Both the position numbers and the translations under genes were made by a program. A model generated the notes under the pieces. It saw only the letters and a program-made list of their open reading frames with translations. It searched no databases and was not told the DNA's origin. Below, one piece after another: positions 17,822 to 26,821 of a stretch of DNA of 64,000 nt. The DNA comes from Bacteroidota bacterium (GTDB lineage Bacteria; Bacteroidota; Bacteroidia; Bacteroidales; FEN-979): assembly GCA_026391735.1 (NCBI GenBank), contig JAPLDL010000003.1, positions 1 to 64,000 of the forward strand, given 5' to 3'. Position 1 is the stretch's first letter; each line of letters opens with the position of its first letter.

Positions 17822-18988
17822 ATGGAAAACTCAAATTATAAAATACTCGCGGTTGACGACAATCCCAAGAATCTTAAGGTGCTGGCTGCTTTGCTTTCGC
17901 CCCAAAGCTACCAGGTAGATTATGCATTCAGCGGTCCGGAAGCGATCAGCATACTGGAAGCGGAGTCGTATGATCTCATTCTTCTCGACATCATGATGCC
18001 CGGGATGGATGGTTACGAGACTTGCATCAGGATAAAGAGCATGTCGCAGCACAACCTGGTCCCGGTTATTTTTCTGACTGCGAAGACCGATATGGCCAGC
18101 CTGAACAAGGCATTCACCAGCGGAGGGGTAGATTATCTTACAAAACCTTTTTCTCCCGAGGAACTGCTTGCCAGGGTAAAGACGCACCTGGAGCTTAAAT
18201 CGAGCCGGCAGCAACTTCAGGAGGTCAATTCCTGGCTGGAACAGAAGGTGGAAGAACGAACCGAGGCGCTCAGGTCAGCTCATGATGAACTTGAAAAAGC
18301 ATACCGTAGCCTGCAGTCTCTCGATAAAGCCAAGACTGATTTTCTTCATATGATCAACCATGAGCTGCGAACACCCCTGAATGCCATCCTGGGTTTCACT
18401 AACATCCTTCAGGATGAAGTTGAATCTCCCGAAGTGAAGGAGCATGTTGAATTTATTTTCCATTCTTCGATGCGGCTTGAAAAATTCCTGGCTGTTGTCC
18501 TTCAGCTTACGGAACTCATTGCAATGGATAAACCATTGAAGAAAAAGCCCACTTCGCTCGGGAGAATGTTGGAGTTTTGTCTGAATGATTATGTAGGCCT
18601 GACAGGTAAAAAAGGGATCAACACCTTGCTTGACCCGAAACTAACCGATGCCCTCATCGATGGCAATGAAAAACTGATCAGGAGTTGCTTCCTGGGAGTG
18701 GTCGAGAATGCCATTGAATATTCTCCCGACGGGGGGGAGATCAGGATAAAGCTCGTTGAAGGGGATGGTTTTAAAGGTTGTGAAATTACCGATCAGGGCC
18801 CCGGATTCAGCGAACAGGCAATGAAAAACCTGTTTTCCCTCTTCGGATTAGGCGGACAACATGTTGATGAAAATGTAGGACTGGACCTCTGTCTTGCCAA
18901 GATGATCATGGATGCCCATGGGGGCAGGGTGGAAGTGAGAAATATTACCGAAGGAGGGGCATCGGTAAGGATGCTTTTCCCGGAGTAG
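17822..18988 (+). CDS. Response regulator-histidine kinase hybrid (REC-HisKA-HATPase)
   Basis: The 388-residue soluble protein begins with a receiver domain (D12/D13 acid pair, phospho-Asp D56, K108 in LTKPF), followed by a coiled coil (about 122-172), a HisKA domain with MINHELRTPLN (H180), and a HATPase domain (ENAIEYSP, DQGPGFS, GLDLCLAKMI). The N-terminal receiver in front of the kinase suggests that another kinase phosphorylates it and modulates its activity. No partner gene lies adjacent. The stop codon runs straight into an octamer repeat array. Confidence 0.92.
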   Translation: MENSNYKILAVDDNPKNLKVLAALLSPQSYQVDYAFSGPEAISILEAESYDLILLDIMMPGMDGYETCIRIKSMSQHNLVPVIFLTAKTDMASLNKAFTSGGVDYLTKPFSPEELLARVKTHLELKSSRQQLQEVNSWLEQKVEERTEALRSAHDELEKAYRSLQSLDKAKTDFLHMINHELRTPLNAILGFTNILQDEVESPEVKEHVEFIFHSSMRLEKFLAVVLQLTELIAMDKPLKKKPTSLGRMLEFCLNDYVGLTGKKGINTLLDPKLTDALIDGNEKLIRSCFLGVVENAIEYSPDGGEIRIKLVEGDGFKGCEITDQGPGFSEQAMKNLFSLFGLGGQHVDENVGLDLCLAKMIMDAHGGRVEVRNITEGGASVRMLFPE

Positions 18989-19043
18989 CTGGATAGCTGG
19001 ATAGCTGGATAACTGGATAACTGGATAACTGGATAGCTGGATA
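18988..19043 (+). repeat. Tandem octamer array (GCTGGATA / ACTGGATA), 7 copies
   Basis: Seven uninterrupted 8-bp units: GCTGGATA x3, ACTGGATA x3, GCTGGATA x1, beginning at the last base of the kinase stop codon. A shorter inverted copy (TTATCCAGCTATCC) lies near 19067-19080. Not a CRISPR: there are no spacers. The same octamer recurs after the typA stop codon. Confidence 0.9.
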
Positions 19044-19129
19044 TCCGGTTATCGGTGCGCAGCACCTTATCCAGCTATCCATCACCTATTTTTCATTCGC
19101 CCTATAGCCGCGATTTCCCTAAAATAACG

Positions 19130-19137
19130 TACCTTTG
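19130..19137 (+). promoter_or_regulatory. Putative -7 box of ileS
   Basis: TACCTTTG, 18 bp before the ileS ATG at 19155. No clear TTG at the -33 distance. A short leader of about 10 bases would result, so no T-box or attenuator is possible in front of ileS. Confidence 0.4.
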
Positions 19138-19154
19138 CACACTTTTTTTCAAGG

Positions 19155-22100
19155 ATGAAGACAAAATACACTGAATACCGGAGCCTCGACCTTACAAGGA
19201 TCGGTAAAGACATCCAGTCCTACTGGAAAGAGCATAATACGTTTGAAAAAAGCCTGGAGCTTACACGTGGTAAGACTCCATATATTTTTTATGAAGGTCC
19301 GCCGTCGGCAAACGGCATCCCCGGCATCCATCATGTAATGGCCCGCACCATCAAGGATATATTCTGCAGGTATAAAACCATGAAGGGATTTTATGTAAGC
19401 CGCAAAGCGGGCTGGGATACTCATGGACTTCCCATTGAGATCGGTGTTGAGAAAAAGCTTGGGATCACCAAGGAAGATATCGGGAAAAAGATATCCATTG
19501 AGGATTACAACAAGGAATGCCGCAGCGAAGTGATGAAGTATAAGGACCTCTGGGATGATCTCACCGTCAGGATGGGTTACTGGCTTAATCTTGACGATCC
19601 CTACATTACATACGACAACAAATACATCGAGTCGGTATGGTACCTTTTAAGCAAATTGTATGAGAAGGGCCTTCTATACAAGGGGTACACCATCCAGCCC
19701 TATTCGCCCGCTGCGGGTACCGGTTTGAGCACCCACGAACTCAATCAGCCCGGAGCTTATAAAACGGTCAAAGACAACACGGTTGTAGCCCAGTTTAAAG
19801 TCGTACAGGACGAGAAATCAGAATTCCTTTTCAGGGAATTGTTCGGCGATGTATATTTCCTTGCCTGGACCACAACTCCCTGGACCCTTCCTTCGAATAC
19901 AGGCCTGGCAGTTGGCAAGAATATAACCTACGTCCTCATCCGCACATATAATCCATATACTTTCCGTGAACAATCGGTGATTATGGCGAAGGATTTGCTT
20001 CACCAGTATCTTCCTGAAAAGAATTCCCAGCTGGAACTCGACGATTATCATGAAGGGCAGAAGAATATTCCATACAGGATCGTGGCTGAATTCAAAGGTT
20101 CCGATTTTGAAAATATACGATACGAACAGCTGCTTCCCTATGCCCAGCCTGACGAAGGGGATCCTTTCAGGGTTGTTATAGGGGATTTTGTTACTACCGA
20201 AGATGGAACCGGGATCGTTCATATAGCACCGAGTTTTGGGGCGGATGACTTCAGGGTTGGAAAACAGTATGGCCTGGGATCGCTTACCCTGGTTGACAAG
20301 CAGGGCAGGTTCACCGGCCAGATGGGCGAATTTGCAGGGCGGTATGTAAAAGTCGAATATGATGACGATTGCGCAAACAAGGATTGTCCGCCTGTCGATA
20401 TCGACATCATTGTCAAGCTGAAGCACGAAAATAAAGCATTCAAATCTGAAAAGTACGAGCATTCCTATCCGCATTGCTGGAGGACCGATAAGCCTGTTTT
20501 GTATTATCCCCTGGATTCATGGTTCATCCGCACAACAGCCTACAAGGATAAAATGATCAGCCTGAATAATACGATCAACTGGAAACCCGAATCAACCGGT
20601 ACAGGAAGGTTTGGGAACTGGCTGGAAAACCTGGTGGACTGGAACCTGAGCAGGTCGAGGTTCTGGGGAACTCCCTTACCTATTTGGAGAACCGGGGACG
20701 GGGAAAAGGAAATATGCATTGGTTCTGTTGAACAGCTGAAAAGGGAAATTGTAAAAGCTGTCGAGGCCGGTTTTATGAAGACCAACCCCCTGGCATCATA
20801 TCAGGACGGGGACCTGGCGGATGAGAATTATAAAACGTTCGACCTGCATCGTCCTTTTGTTGATGATATTGTCCTTGTGAGTGATGACGGGCAACCCATG
20901 AAACGGGAGACAGACCTTATTGACGTTTGGTTCGACTCGGGGGCCATGCCCTATGCCCAGTATCATTATCCTTTTAATACCAGCCGCAGTCTTGAAAGCT
21001 TTTTCCCGGCCGATTTTATCGCCGAAGGGGTTGATCAGACACGAGGGTGGTTTTTCACACTGCATGCTATCGCCGTCATGCTGTTTGATTCGGTTTCCTT
21101 TAAGACCTGTGTTTCAAATGGACTTGTTCTTGATAAAGCCGGAAACAAGATGTCGAAACGCCTGGGAAATGCTGTAGATCCCTTCGAGATAATTCAAAAA
21201 TTCGGCCCCGATGCTACACGCTGGTATTTGATCACCAACTCCCAGCCATGGGATAACCTGAAATTTGACGAGGACGGGATCGCCGAATCCCAGCGTAAAT
21301 TCTTCGGAACCCTCTACAATACTTATGCATTCTTTGCTTTATATGCCAACATAGACGGCTTTTCATATTCAGATAAGGAGATTCCTTTACATGAGCGGCC
21401 CGAGATTGACCGCTGGATCCTGTCGGAACTTAATTCGCTGATCAGCTTTGTAGATGAAAGTTATGCCGATTACGAGCCAACCAAAGCCTCACGCGCCATC
21501 AGCGACTTCGTGGACGAACATCTCAGCAACTGGTACGTCAGACTTTGCCGCCGCCGGTTTTGGAAAGGCAATTATTCCGCGGATAAGATCAGTGCTTATC
21601 AAACCCTTTACACCTGCCTTGAAATCCTGGCCCAGCTTATGTCGCCTGTTGCTCCTTTTTTCGCTGAACAACTGTATACTGACCTTAACATGGTCACGGG
21701 ACGCAAAAACTCCGATTCAGTTCATCTTTCCGTTTTCCCTCAGGCCGATCCAGTAATGATCGATAAAAAACTTGAAGAGCGGATGGAAATGGCACAGAAA
21801 ATATCTTCTTTGGCACTTTCAATACGGAAAAAGACCAATATCAGGGTTCGCCAGCCCCTTAACCGTATCCTTCTCCCACTTCTGAATGAACATCTTAAAA
21901 CCCAGATCGAATCGGTAAAACATCTGATCCTTTCGGAGGTGAATGTAAAACAGATCGAATACATCACCGATACCGAGGGTATTCTGTCAAAAAAGATTAA
22001 ACCTGATTTCAAGAAGCTCGGGCCGAAATGCGGCAAGGATATGAAGATGATCGCCGAGGATATGAAAGAATGGAACCAGGCAACCATCGCTGAATTCGAA

Positions 22101-22523
22101 CGTATAAAGTCCTTCACCAGGGTTTACCCCAACGGGAATTCATATACGTTTGACCTGAACGATATAGAGATCCAGAGCGACGACCTGCCCGGTTATAATA
22201 CAGCAACCCTGGGTTCCCTTGTCGTCGCTTTAGATACCCAGATAACTCCTACATTAAAAAATGAAGGCATTGCAAGGGAATTGGTCAACCGTATTCAAAA
22301 TCTGCGAAAGGATAAAAAATTCGAGGTCACCGATAAGATCATTGTTAAAATTGAGTCACATCCTGAAATGGATGAGGCTGTGAAACAGAATTATTCTTAT
22401 ATTTGCAGCGAAATTCTGGCTCAGTCATTTACTGTTACAGACAAATCAGAAGTTAATTACGTTGACGAGATTGAGCTGACAGAAACCATAAAAACTAAAA
22501 TTTCCATCCAAAAGGTGGATTGA
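19155..22523 (+). CDS. ileS: Isoleucyl-tRNA synthetase
   Basis: The 1122-residue class I synthetase charges tRNA-Ile. Visible are GPPSANGIPGIHHVMART (the HIGH-type motif of the Bacteroidota form), RKAGWDTHGLP, the editing domain TTTPWTLPSNTGLAV, WFDSGAMPYAQ, and NKMSKRLGN (K665-R669). Its length (over 1000 residues) and PGIHH motif mark the longer, eukaryote-like IleS type rather than the roughly 930-residue E. coli type. It heads a plus-strand run with the DksA-like gene and lspA. Confidence 0.97.
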   Translation: MKTKYTEYRSLDLTRIGKDIQSYWKEHNTFEKSLELTRGKTPYIFYEGPPSANGIPGIHHVMARTIKDIFCRYKTMKGFYVSRKAGWDTHGLPIEIGVEKKLGITKEDIGKKISIEDYNKECRSEVMKYKDLWDDLTVRMGYWLNLDDPYITYDNKYIESVWYLLSKLYEKGLLYKGYTIQPYSPAAGTGLSTHELNQPGAYKTVKDNTVVAQFKVVQDEKSEFLFRELFGDVYFLAWTTTPWTLPSNTGLAVGKNITYVLIRTYNPYTFREQSVIMAKDLLHQYLPEKNSQLELDDYHEGQKNIPYRIVAEFKGSDFENIRYEQLLPYAQPDEGDPFRVVIGDFVTTEDGTGIVHIAPSFGADDFRVGKQYGLGSLTLVDKQGRFTGQMGEFAGRYVKVEYDDDCANKDCPPVDIDIIVKLKHENKAFKSEKYEHSYPHCWRTDKPVLYYPLDSWFIRTTAYKDKMISLNNTINWKPESTGTGRFGNWLENLVDWNLSRSRFWGTPLPIWRTGDGEKEICIGSVEQLKREIVKAVEAGFMKTNPLASYQDGDLADENYKTFDLHRPFVDDIVLVSDDGQPMKRETDLIDVWFDSGAMPYAQYHYPFNTSRSLESFFPADFIAEGVDQTRGWFFTLHAIAVMLFDSVSFKTCVSNGLVLDKAGNKMSKRLGNAVDPFEIIQKFGPDATRWYLITNSQPWDNLKFDEDGIAESQRKFFGTLYNTYAFFALYANIDGFSYSDKEIPLHERPEIDRWILSELNSLISFVDESYADYEPTKASRAISDFVDEHLSNWYVRLCRRRFWKGNYSADKISAYQTLYTCLEILAQLMSPVAPFFAEQLYTDLNMVTGRKNSDSVHLSVFPQADPVMIDKKLEERMEMAQKISSLALSIRKKTNIRVRQPLNRILLPLLNEHLKTQIESVKHLILSEVNVKQIEYITDTEGILSKKIKPDFKKLGPKCGKDMKMIAEDMKEWNQATIAEFERIKSFTRVYPNGNSYTFDLNDIEIQSDDLPGYNTATLGSLVVALDTQITPTLKNEGIARELVNRIQNLRKDKKFEVTDKIIVKIESHPEMDEAVKQNYSYICSEILAQSFTVTDKSEVNYVDEIELTETIKTKISIQKVD

Positions 22524-22588
22524 TTTTCGGACGGCAGGGAGCTAGATTTCTGTCGTTGTTTGTTTATAGAACCTTAACCTGACGAGCT

Positions 22589-23038
22589 ATGAAAAAAGCA
22601 GCAGCACCGGAGAAAGCAAAAACAAGGTATACCGACGAGGAACTTGATGAGTTCAAACAGATCATCCTTCAGAAGCTTGAAAAGGCCGGTAATGACCTTC
22701 AACTTCTTACCGACGCATATACTACCGGTAATGAACATGATACCAATGATACTTCACCCACCTTTAAAGTTCTTGAAGAAGGATATCAGGTTTTTTCAAA
22801 AGAAGAGAACAGCAAATTTGCTGCACGCCAGGAAAAGTTTATCAAATCGTTGGAAAACGCCCTAATCCGTATTGAAAACAAAACTTACGGAATATGCCGG
22901 GTCACGGGTAAATTGATTCCCAAGGATCGTTTACGTTCTGTTCCCCATGCTACCCTCAGCATTGAAGCAAAACGTGTTCAAGCGGCACCCTCTTTAATTC
23001 AGCGACCGGGGACGGATCTTCTGGATCACGAAGAATGA
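22589..23038 (+). CDS. DksA/TraR-family protein, reduced zinc-finger
   Basis: The 149-residue protein has an N-terminal coiled coil (DEFKQIILQKLEKAGNDLQLL) and a C-terminal finger region YGICRVTGKLIPKDRLRSVPHATLSIEAK. Only one of the four zinc-binding cysteines of classical DksA remains, which is normal for the Bacteroidota form. It probably binds the RNA polymerase secondary channel. The ATGA overlap with lspA (23035-23038) shows translational coupling. Confidence 0.88.
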   Translation: MKKAAAPEKAKTRYTDEELDEFKQIILQKLEKAGNDLQLLTDAYTTGNEHDTNDTSPTFKVLEEGYQVFSKEENSKFAARQEKFIKSLENALIRIENKTYGICRVTGKLIPKDRLRSVPHATLSIEAKRVQAAPSLIQRPGTDLLDHEE

Positions 23039-23637
23039 AAAAAGCTGTCTGGATCGTTTTACTGATCCTTATTGCGGATCAGGTTCTGAAAATCTGGATT
23101 AAAACTACATTTTATTTCGGGGAAAGCTATCCTGTAATAGGTCATTGGTTTTACCTTCACTTTACCGAAAATGAAGGAATGGCCTATGGAATGAAGCTGG
23201 GAGGAACCTGGGGAAAACTGGCCCTGAGTATCTTCAGGCTATTCGCCATAGCTGGGATTTTCTGGTGGCTTAAAACGTCTGTGAAGAAAGGGGCAGGCAA
23301 CCTGATGATCGTTTGTATCTCGTTAATCCTGGCAGGAGCCATTGGCAATATAATAGACTCGGCTTTTTACGGACTTATTTTCAGTGAAAGTTCATTTATG
23401 CATCTTGCCACAATATTTCCAAAAGGTGGCGGATATGCCTCTTTTTTGCATGGTAAAGTAGTTGACATGCTGTATTTTCCTGTCATTGAAACACACTTCC
23501 CCAAAGGGTTTCCGATATACGGCGGAGAAGATTTTGTATTTTTCAGGCCCGTATTTAACATCGCCGATTCAGCTATTACGACGGGTGTGATAATGCTTAT
23601 ACTGTTTCAAAGGAAGATATTTACCAATACCAAGTAG
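23035..23637 (+). CDS. lspA: Lipoprotein signal peptidase (signal peptidase II)
   Basis: The 200-residue inner-membrane protein with four predicted membrane helices cleaves prolipoproteins in front of the lipid-modified Cys. Catalytic aspartates are D108 (GNIIDSAFYG) and D178 (FNIADSAITTG). The loop between them is longer than in E. coli (about 165 residues), as usual in Bacteroidota. Its many substrates are evident in this window (the lipobox proteins at 2013, 5141, 15488, 26422 and 29083). Confidence 0.96.
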   Translation: MKKAVWIVLLILIADQVLKIWIKTTFYFGESYPVIGHWFYLHFTENEGMAYGMKLGGTWGKLALSIFRLFAIAGIFWWLKTSVKKGAGNLMIVCISLILAGAIGNIIDSAFYGLIFSESSFMHLATIFPKGGGYASFLHGKVVDMLYFPVIETHFPKGFPIYGGEDFVFFRPVFNIADSAITTGVIMLILFQRKIFTNTK

Positions 23638-23649
23638 CGACTTCGCTAC
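23634..23649. terminator. Short hairpin spanning the lspA and M23 stop codons
   Basis: GTAGCG-ACTT-CGCTAC forms a 6-bp stem that contains both stop codons of the convergent genes lspA (23635-23637) and the M23 peptidase (23646-23648). No T-run follows, so termination activity is uncertain. Confidence 0.3.
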
Positions 23650-24509
23650 CTAACTCTGATCGTACTCCCCACTCTCAGTTTCGTACTCGACTTGATCTTG
23701 TTCATGGCGCAGATCTCTTTGACATTGGTATGGTATTTCTTGGCCAGGTGGCCCAGGGTATCACCGTTTTTAACCTTGTGGTAAACGGTATTGACATTAT
23801 AGTCGTTTGGATAAAAAACCTTTTTGGTTATAGGGAAAAAAGAATTGATAAGCTTCTGGTTGTCAAAGTCTATCACCCTTAAAGCATCCATAGGGATATC
23901 TTTATATCTTAGTTCGAAGTGGCAATGAGGCCCGCGGCTCCTGCCGGTGGAACCTCCAAGGGATATGGGGTCGCCTGATTTCACGACCTGGTTGACCCTG
24001 ACCAGCAGTTTTGAATTATGGCCATAATAAGATTCAAGACCATTATAATGACGGATGATGACCAGGTTCCCGAACCCTCCGCGGTTGTATTTCGCATAAC
24101 GGACCACACCGTTGAATGCAGCTCTTACAGTATCGCCTTTATCGAGCTTGATGTCAAGGCCTTTATGGGTATATGTAAATCCGCGGAACAGGTGGCCGCA
24201 TATCGGCATATGAAAAGGGTGGATCGAATCAACCAGGACCAGAAGCGTGTCTTTTATTGAATCCCTTTGAATACGGTAGGCAAATATCTGATCATTAATC
24301 CATTGGTTGCTGAATATCCCCGTAGAATCTTCTTCAATGCTCATCATAACAGGCTCGTTGTCAATATACTCCCAAGTGTTATTCCTGAACAGCAGGACGG
24401 TCCCGTTTTTCGATTCTACCGTGTCGACAATGGCATCAACATTTCGCTGGGCGAACGACATAATAGGAATAAAAACGAGGGCAAGCATCCACTTCTTGCT
24501 CATGTGCAT
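23646..24509 (-). CDS. M23 metallopeptidase with C-terminal LysM
   Basis: The 287-residue secreted protein (signal peptide to about residue 20, SFAQ) probably cuts or binds peptidoglycan. The M23/LytM domain (about 90-220) shows H115-x3-D119 (HKGLDI) and H195/H197 (GPHCHFE), all zinc ligands, so it should be active. A LysM repeat follows (about 243-287: HKVKNGDTLGHLAKKYHTNVKEICAMN). An internal ATG at 24503 (MSKKWML) is an alternative start. It diverges from atpD. Confidence 0.93.
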   Translation of the reverse strand: MHMSKKWMLALVFIPIMSFAQRNVDAIVDTVESKNGTVLLFRNNTWEYIDNEPVMMSIEEDSTGIFSNQWINDQIFAYRIQRDSIKDTLLVLVDSIHPFHMPICGHLFRGFTYTHKGLDIKLDKGDTVRAAFNGVVRYAKYNRGGFGNLVIIRHYNGLESYYGHNSKLLVRVNQVVKSGDPISLGGSTGRSRGPHCHFELRYKDIPMDALRVIDFDNQKLINSFFPITKKVFYPNDYNVNTVYHKVKNGDTLGHLAKKYHTNVKEICAMNKIKSSTKLRVGSTIRVR

Positions 24510-24547
24510 AGTATAAAATATGTTAGGGTTGATATAATCAGAAACGT

Positions 24548-24555
24548 CAAAATTA
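24548..24555 (-). promoter_or_regulatory. Putative -7 box of the M23 peptidase gene
   Basis: TAATTTTG on the minus strand, about 40 bases before the ATG. The nearest TTG on this strand is 25 bp upstream, longer than usual. It lies back-to-back with the atpD promoter. Confidence 0.3.
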
Positions 24556-24575
24556 CGGATTTATTCTAAGAGGGC

Positions 24576-24606
24576 TTGTTCAATTAGTCAAATTACCTTA
24601 AGTTTG
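24576..24606 (+). promoter_or_regulatory. Putative atpDC promoter
   Basis: TTG (24576-24578), 20 bp, TAAGTTTG (24599-24606). Predicted transcription start near 24613, giving a leader of about 14 bases before the atpD ATG at 24627. Confidence 0.55.
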
Positions 24607-24611
24607 TATAA

Positions 24612-26153
<1,542 letters not shown>

Positions 26154-26167
26154 CGTTTGGCAAAATT

Positions 26168-26407
26168 ATGAAAGTTGATATTATCACTCCTGACATTACG
26201 CTTTTTTCCGGAGAACAGGTTAACCTGTTACAATTACCCGGGATTGATGGTTCTTTTGAGGTTCTTAATGACCATGCCCCCCTGATTTCAATACTTAAAA
26301 AAGGGAAGATAAAACTACAGAACAAAGGCGAAGCGGAACAGTATTTCGATATTAACGGAGGCGTTATTGAAGTGCTTTCCAATAAGGTGCTGATACTTGC
26401 GGAATAA
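26168..26407 (+). CDS. atpC: F1F0 ATP synthase subunit epsilon (short form)
   Basis: The 79-residue protein contains only the N-terminal beta-sandwich of epsilon (MKVDIITPDITLFSGEQV ... GIDGSFEVLNDHAPLIS). The C-terminal helical hairpin that inhibits ATP hydrolysis in E. coli is absent, as is normal for Bacteroidota and for Chlorobi. It begins 14 bp after atpD. Confidence 0.95.
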   Translation: MKVDIITPDITLFSGEQVNLLQLPGIDGSFEVLNDHAPLISILKKGKIKLQNKGEAEQYFDINGGVIEVLSNKVLILAE

Positions 26408-26421
26408 TCCGGAGCTATCTC

Positions 26422-26754
26422 ATGAGACTATCTAAAGCGATCATTATCCCTGCATTACTGCTGATCATTTCGGGAGGATGTTATAAAAATGAACCAGTTC
26501 CCTCAGCCGCGTTCACTTATAAAGGCACCAATGGCTTTAAAATTCCCTGCAAGGTGACTTTCATCAATAATTCTGAAAATTCATTTTACTGGTTATGGGA
26601 TCTTGGCGATGATTCCACCTCCTGGGCGAAAGAACCGGTCAAGATCTATTCCCGGCCCGGGAAATATCTGGTTACCATGAGGGCATATACCGAAAGCCAG
26701 AAGGAATGGGCGTCGACGGCCCAGACCATTGTGATCTCCGATACCATTCAATAA
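26422..26754 (+). CDS. Small PKD-domain lipoprotein
   Basis: The 110-residue protein has a lipobox (IISGGC, Cys 20) followed by a single PKD-like domain: FINNSENSFYWLWDLGDDSTS ... SRPGKYLVTMRAYT, with the W-x-[WF]-D-x-G-D core. PKD domains are extracellular Ig-like modules for binding or spacing. It follows atpC by 14 bp and may be co-transcribed, though a functional link to ATP synthase is unlikely. Confidence 0.82.
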   Translation: MRLSKAIIIPALLLIISGGCYKNEPVPSAAFTYKGTNGFKIPCKVTFINNSENSFYWLWDLGDDSTSWAKEPVKIYSRPGKYLVTMRAYTESQKEWASTAQTIVISDTIQ

Positions 26755-26757
26755 AAA

Positions 26758-26782
26758 AAGGCTGCCCGTTTTGAGCAGCCTT
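26758..26782. terminator. Bidirectional Rho-independent terminator
   Basis: AAGGCTGC (26758-26765) pairs with GCAGCCTT (26775-26782) around a 9-base loop. On the minus strand the stem is followed by a run of seven T, ending the ppiD-like transcript; on the plus strand the stem is followed by TCTTGTT, ending atpD-atpC-PKD. Confidence 0.85.
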
Positions 26783-26821
26783 CTTGTTAAATTTGCCGGA
26801 GATCTCCCCGGGCGTTGAATA

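Noticed and set aside
18988-19043. CRISPR-like array
   Set aside because: Units are 8 bp and contiguous, without spacers; the heptamer arrays at 61031 and 62058 are rejected for the same reason.
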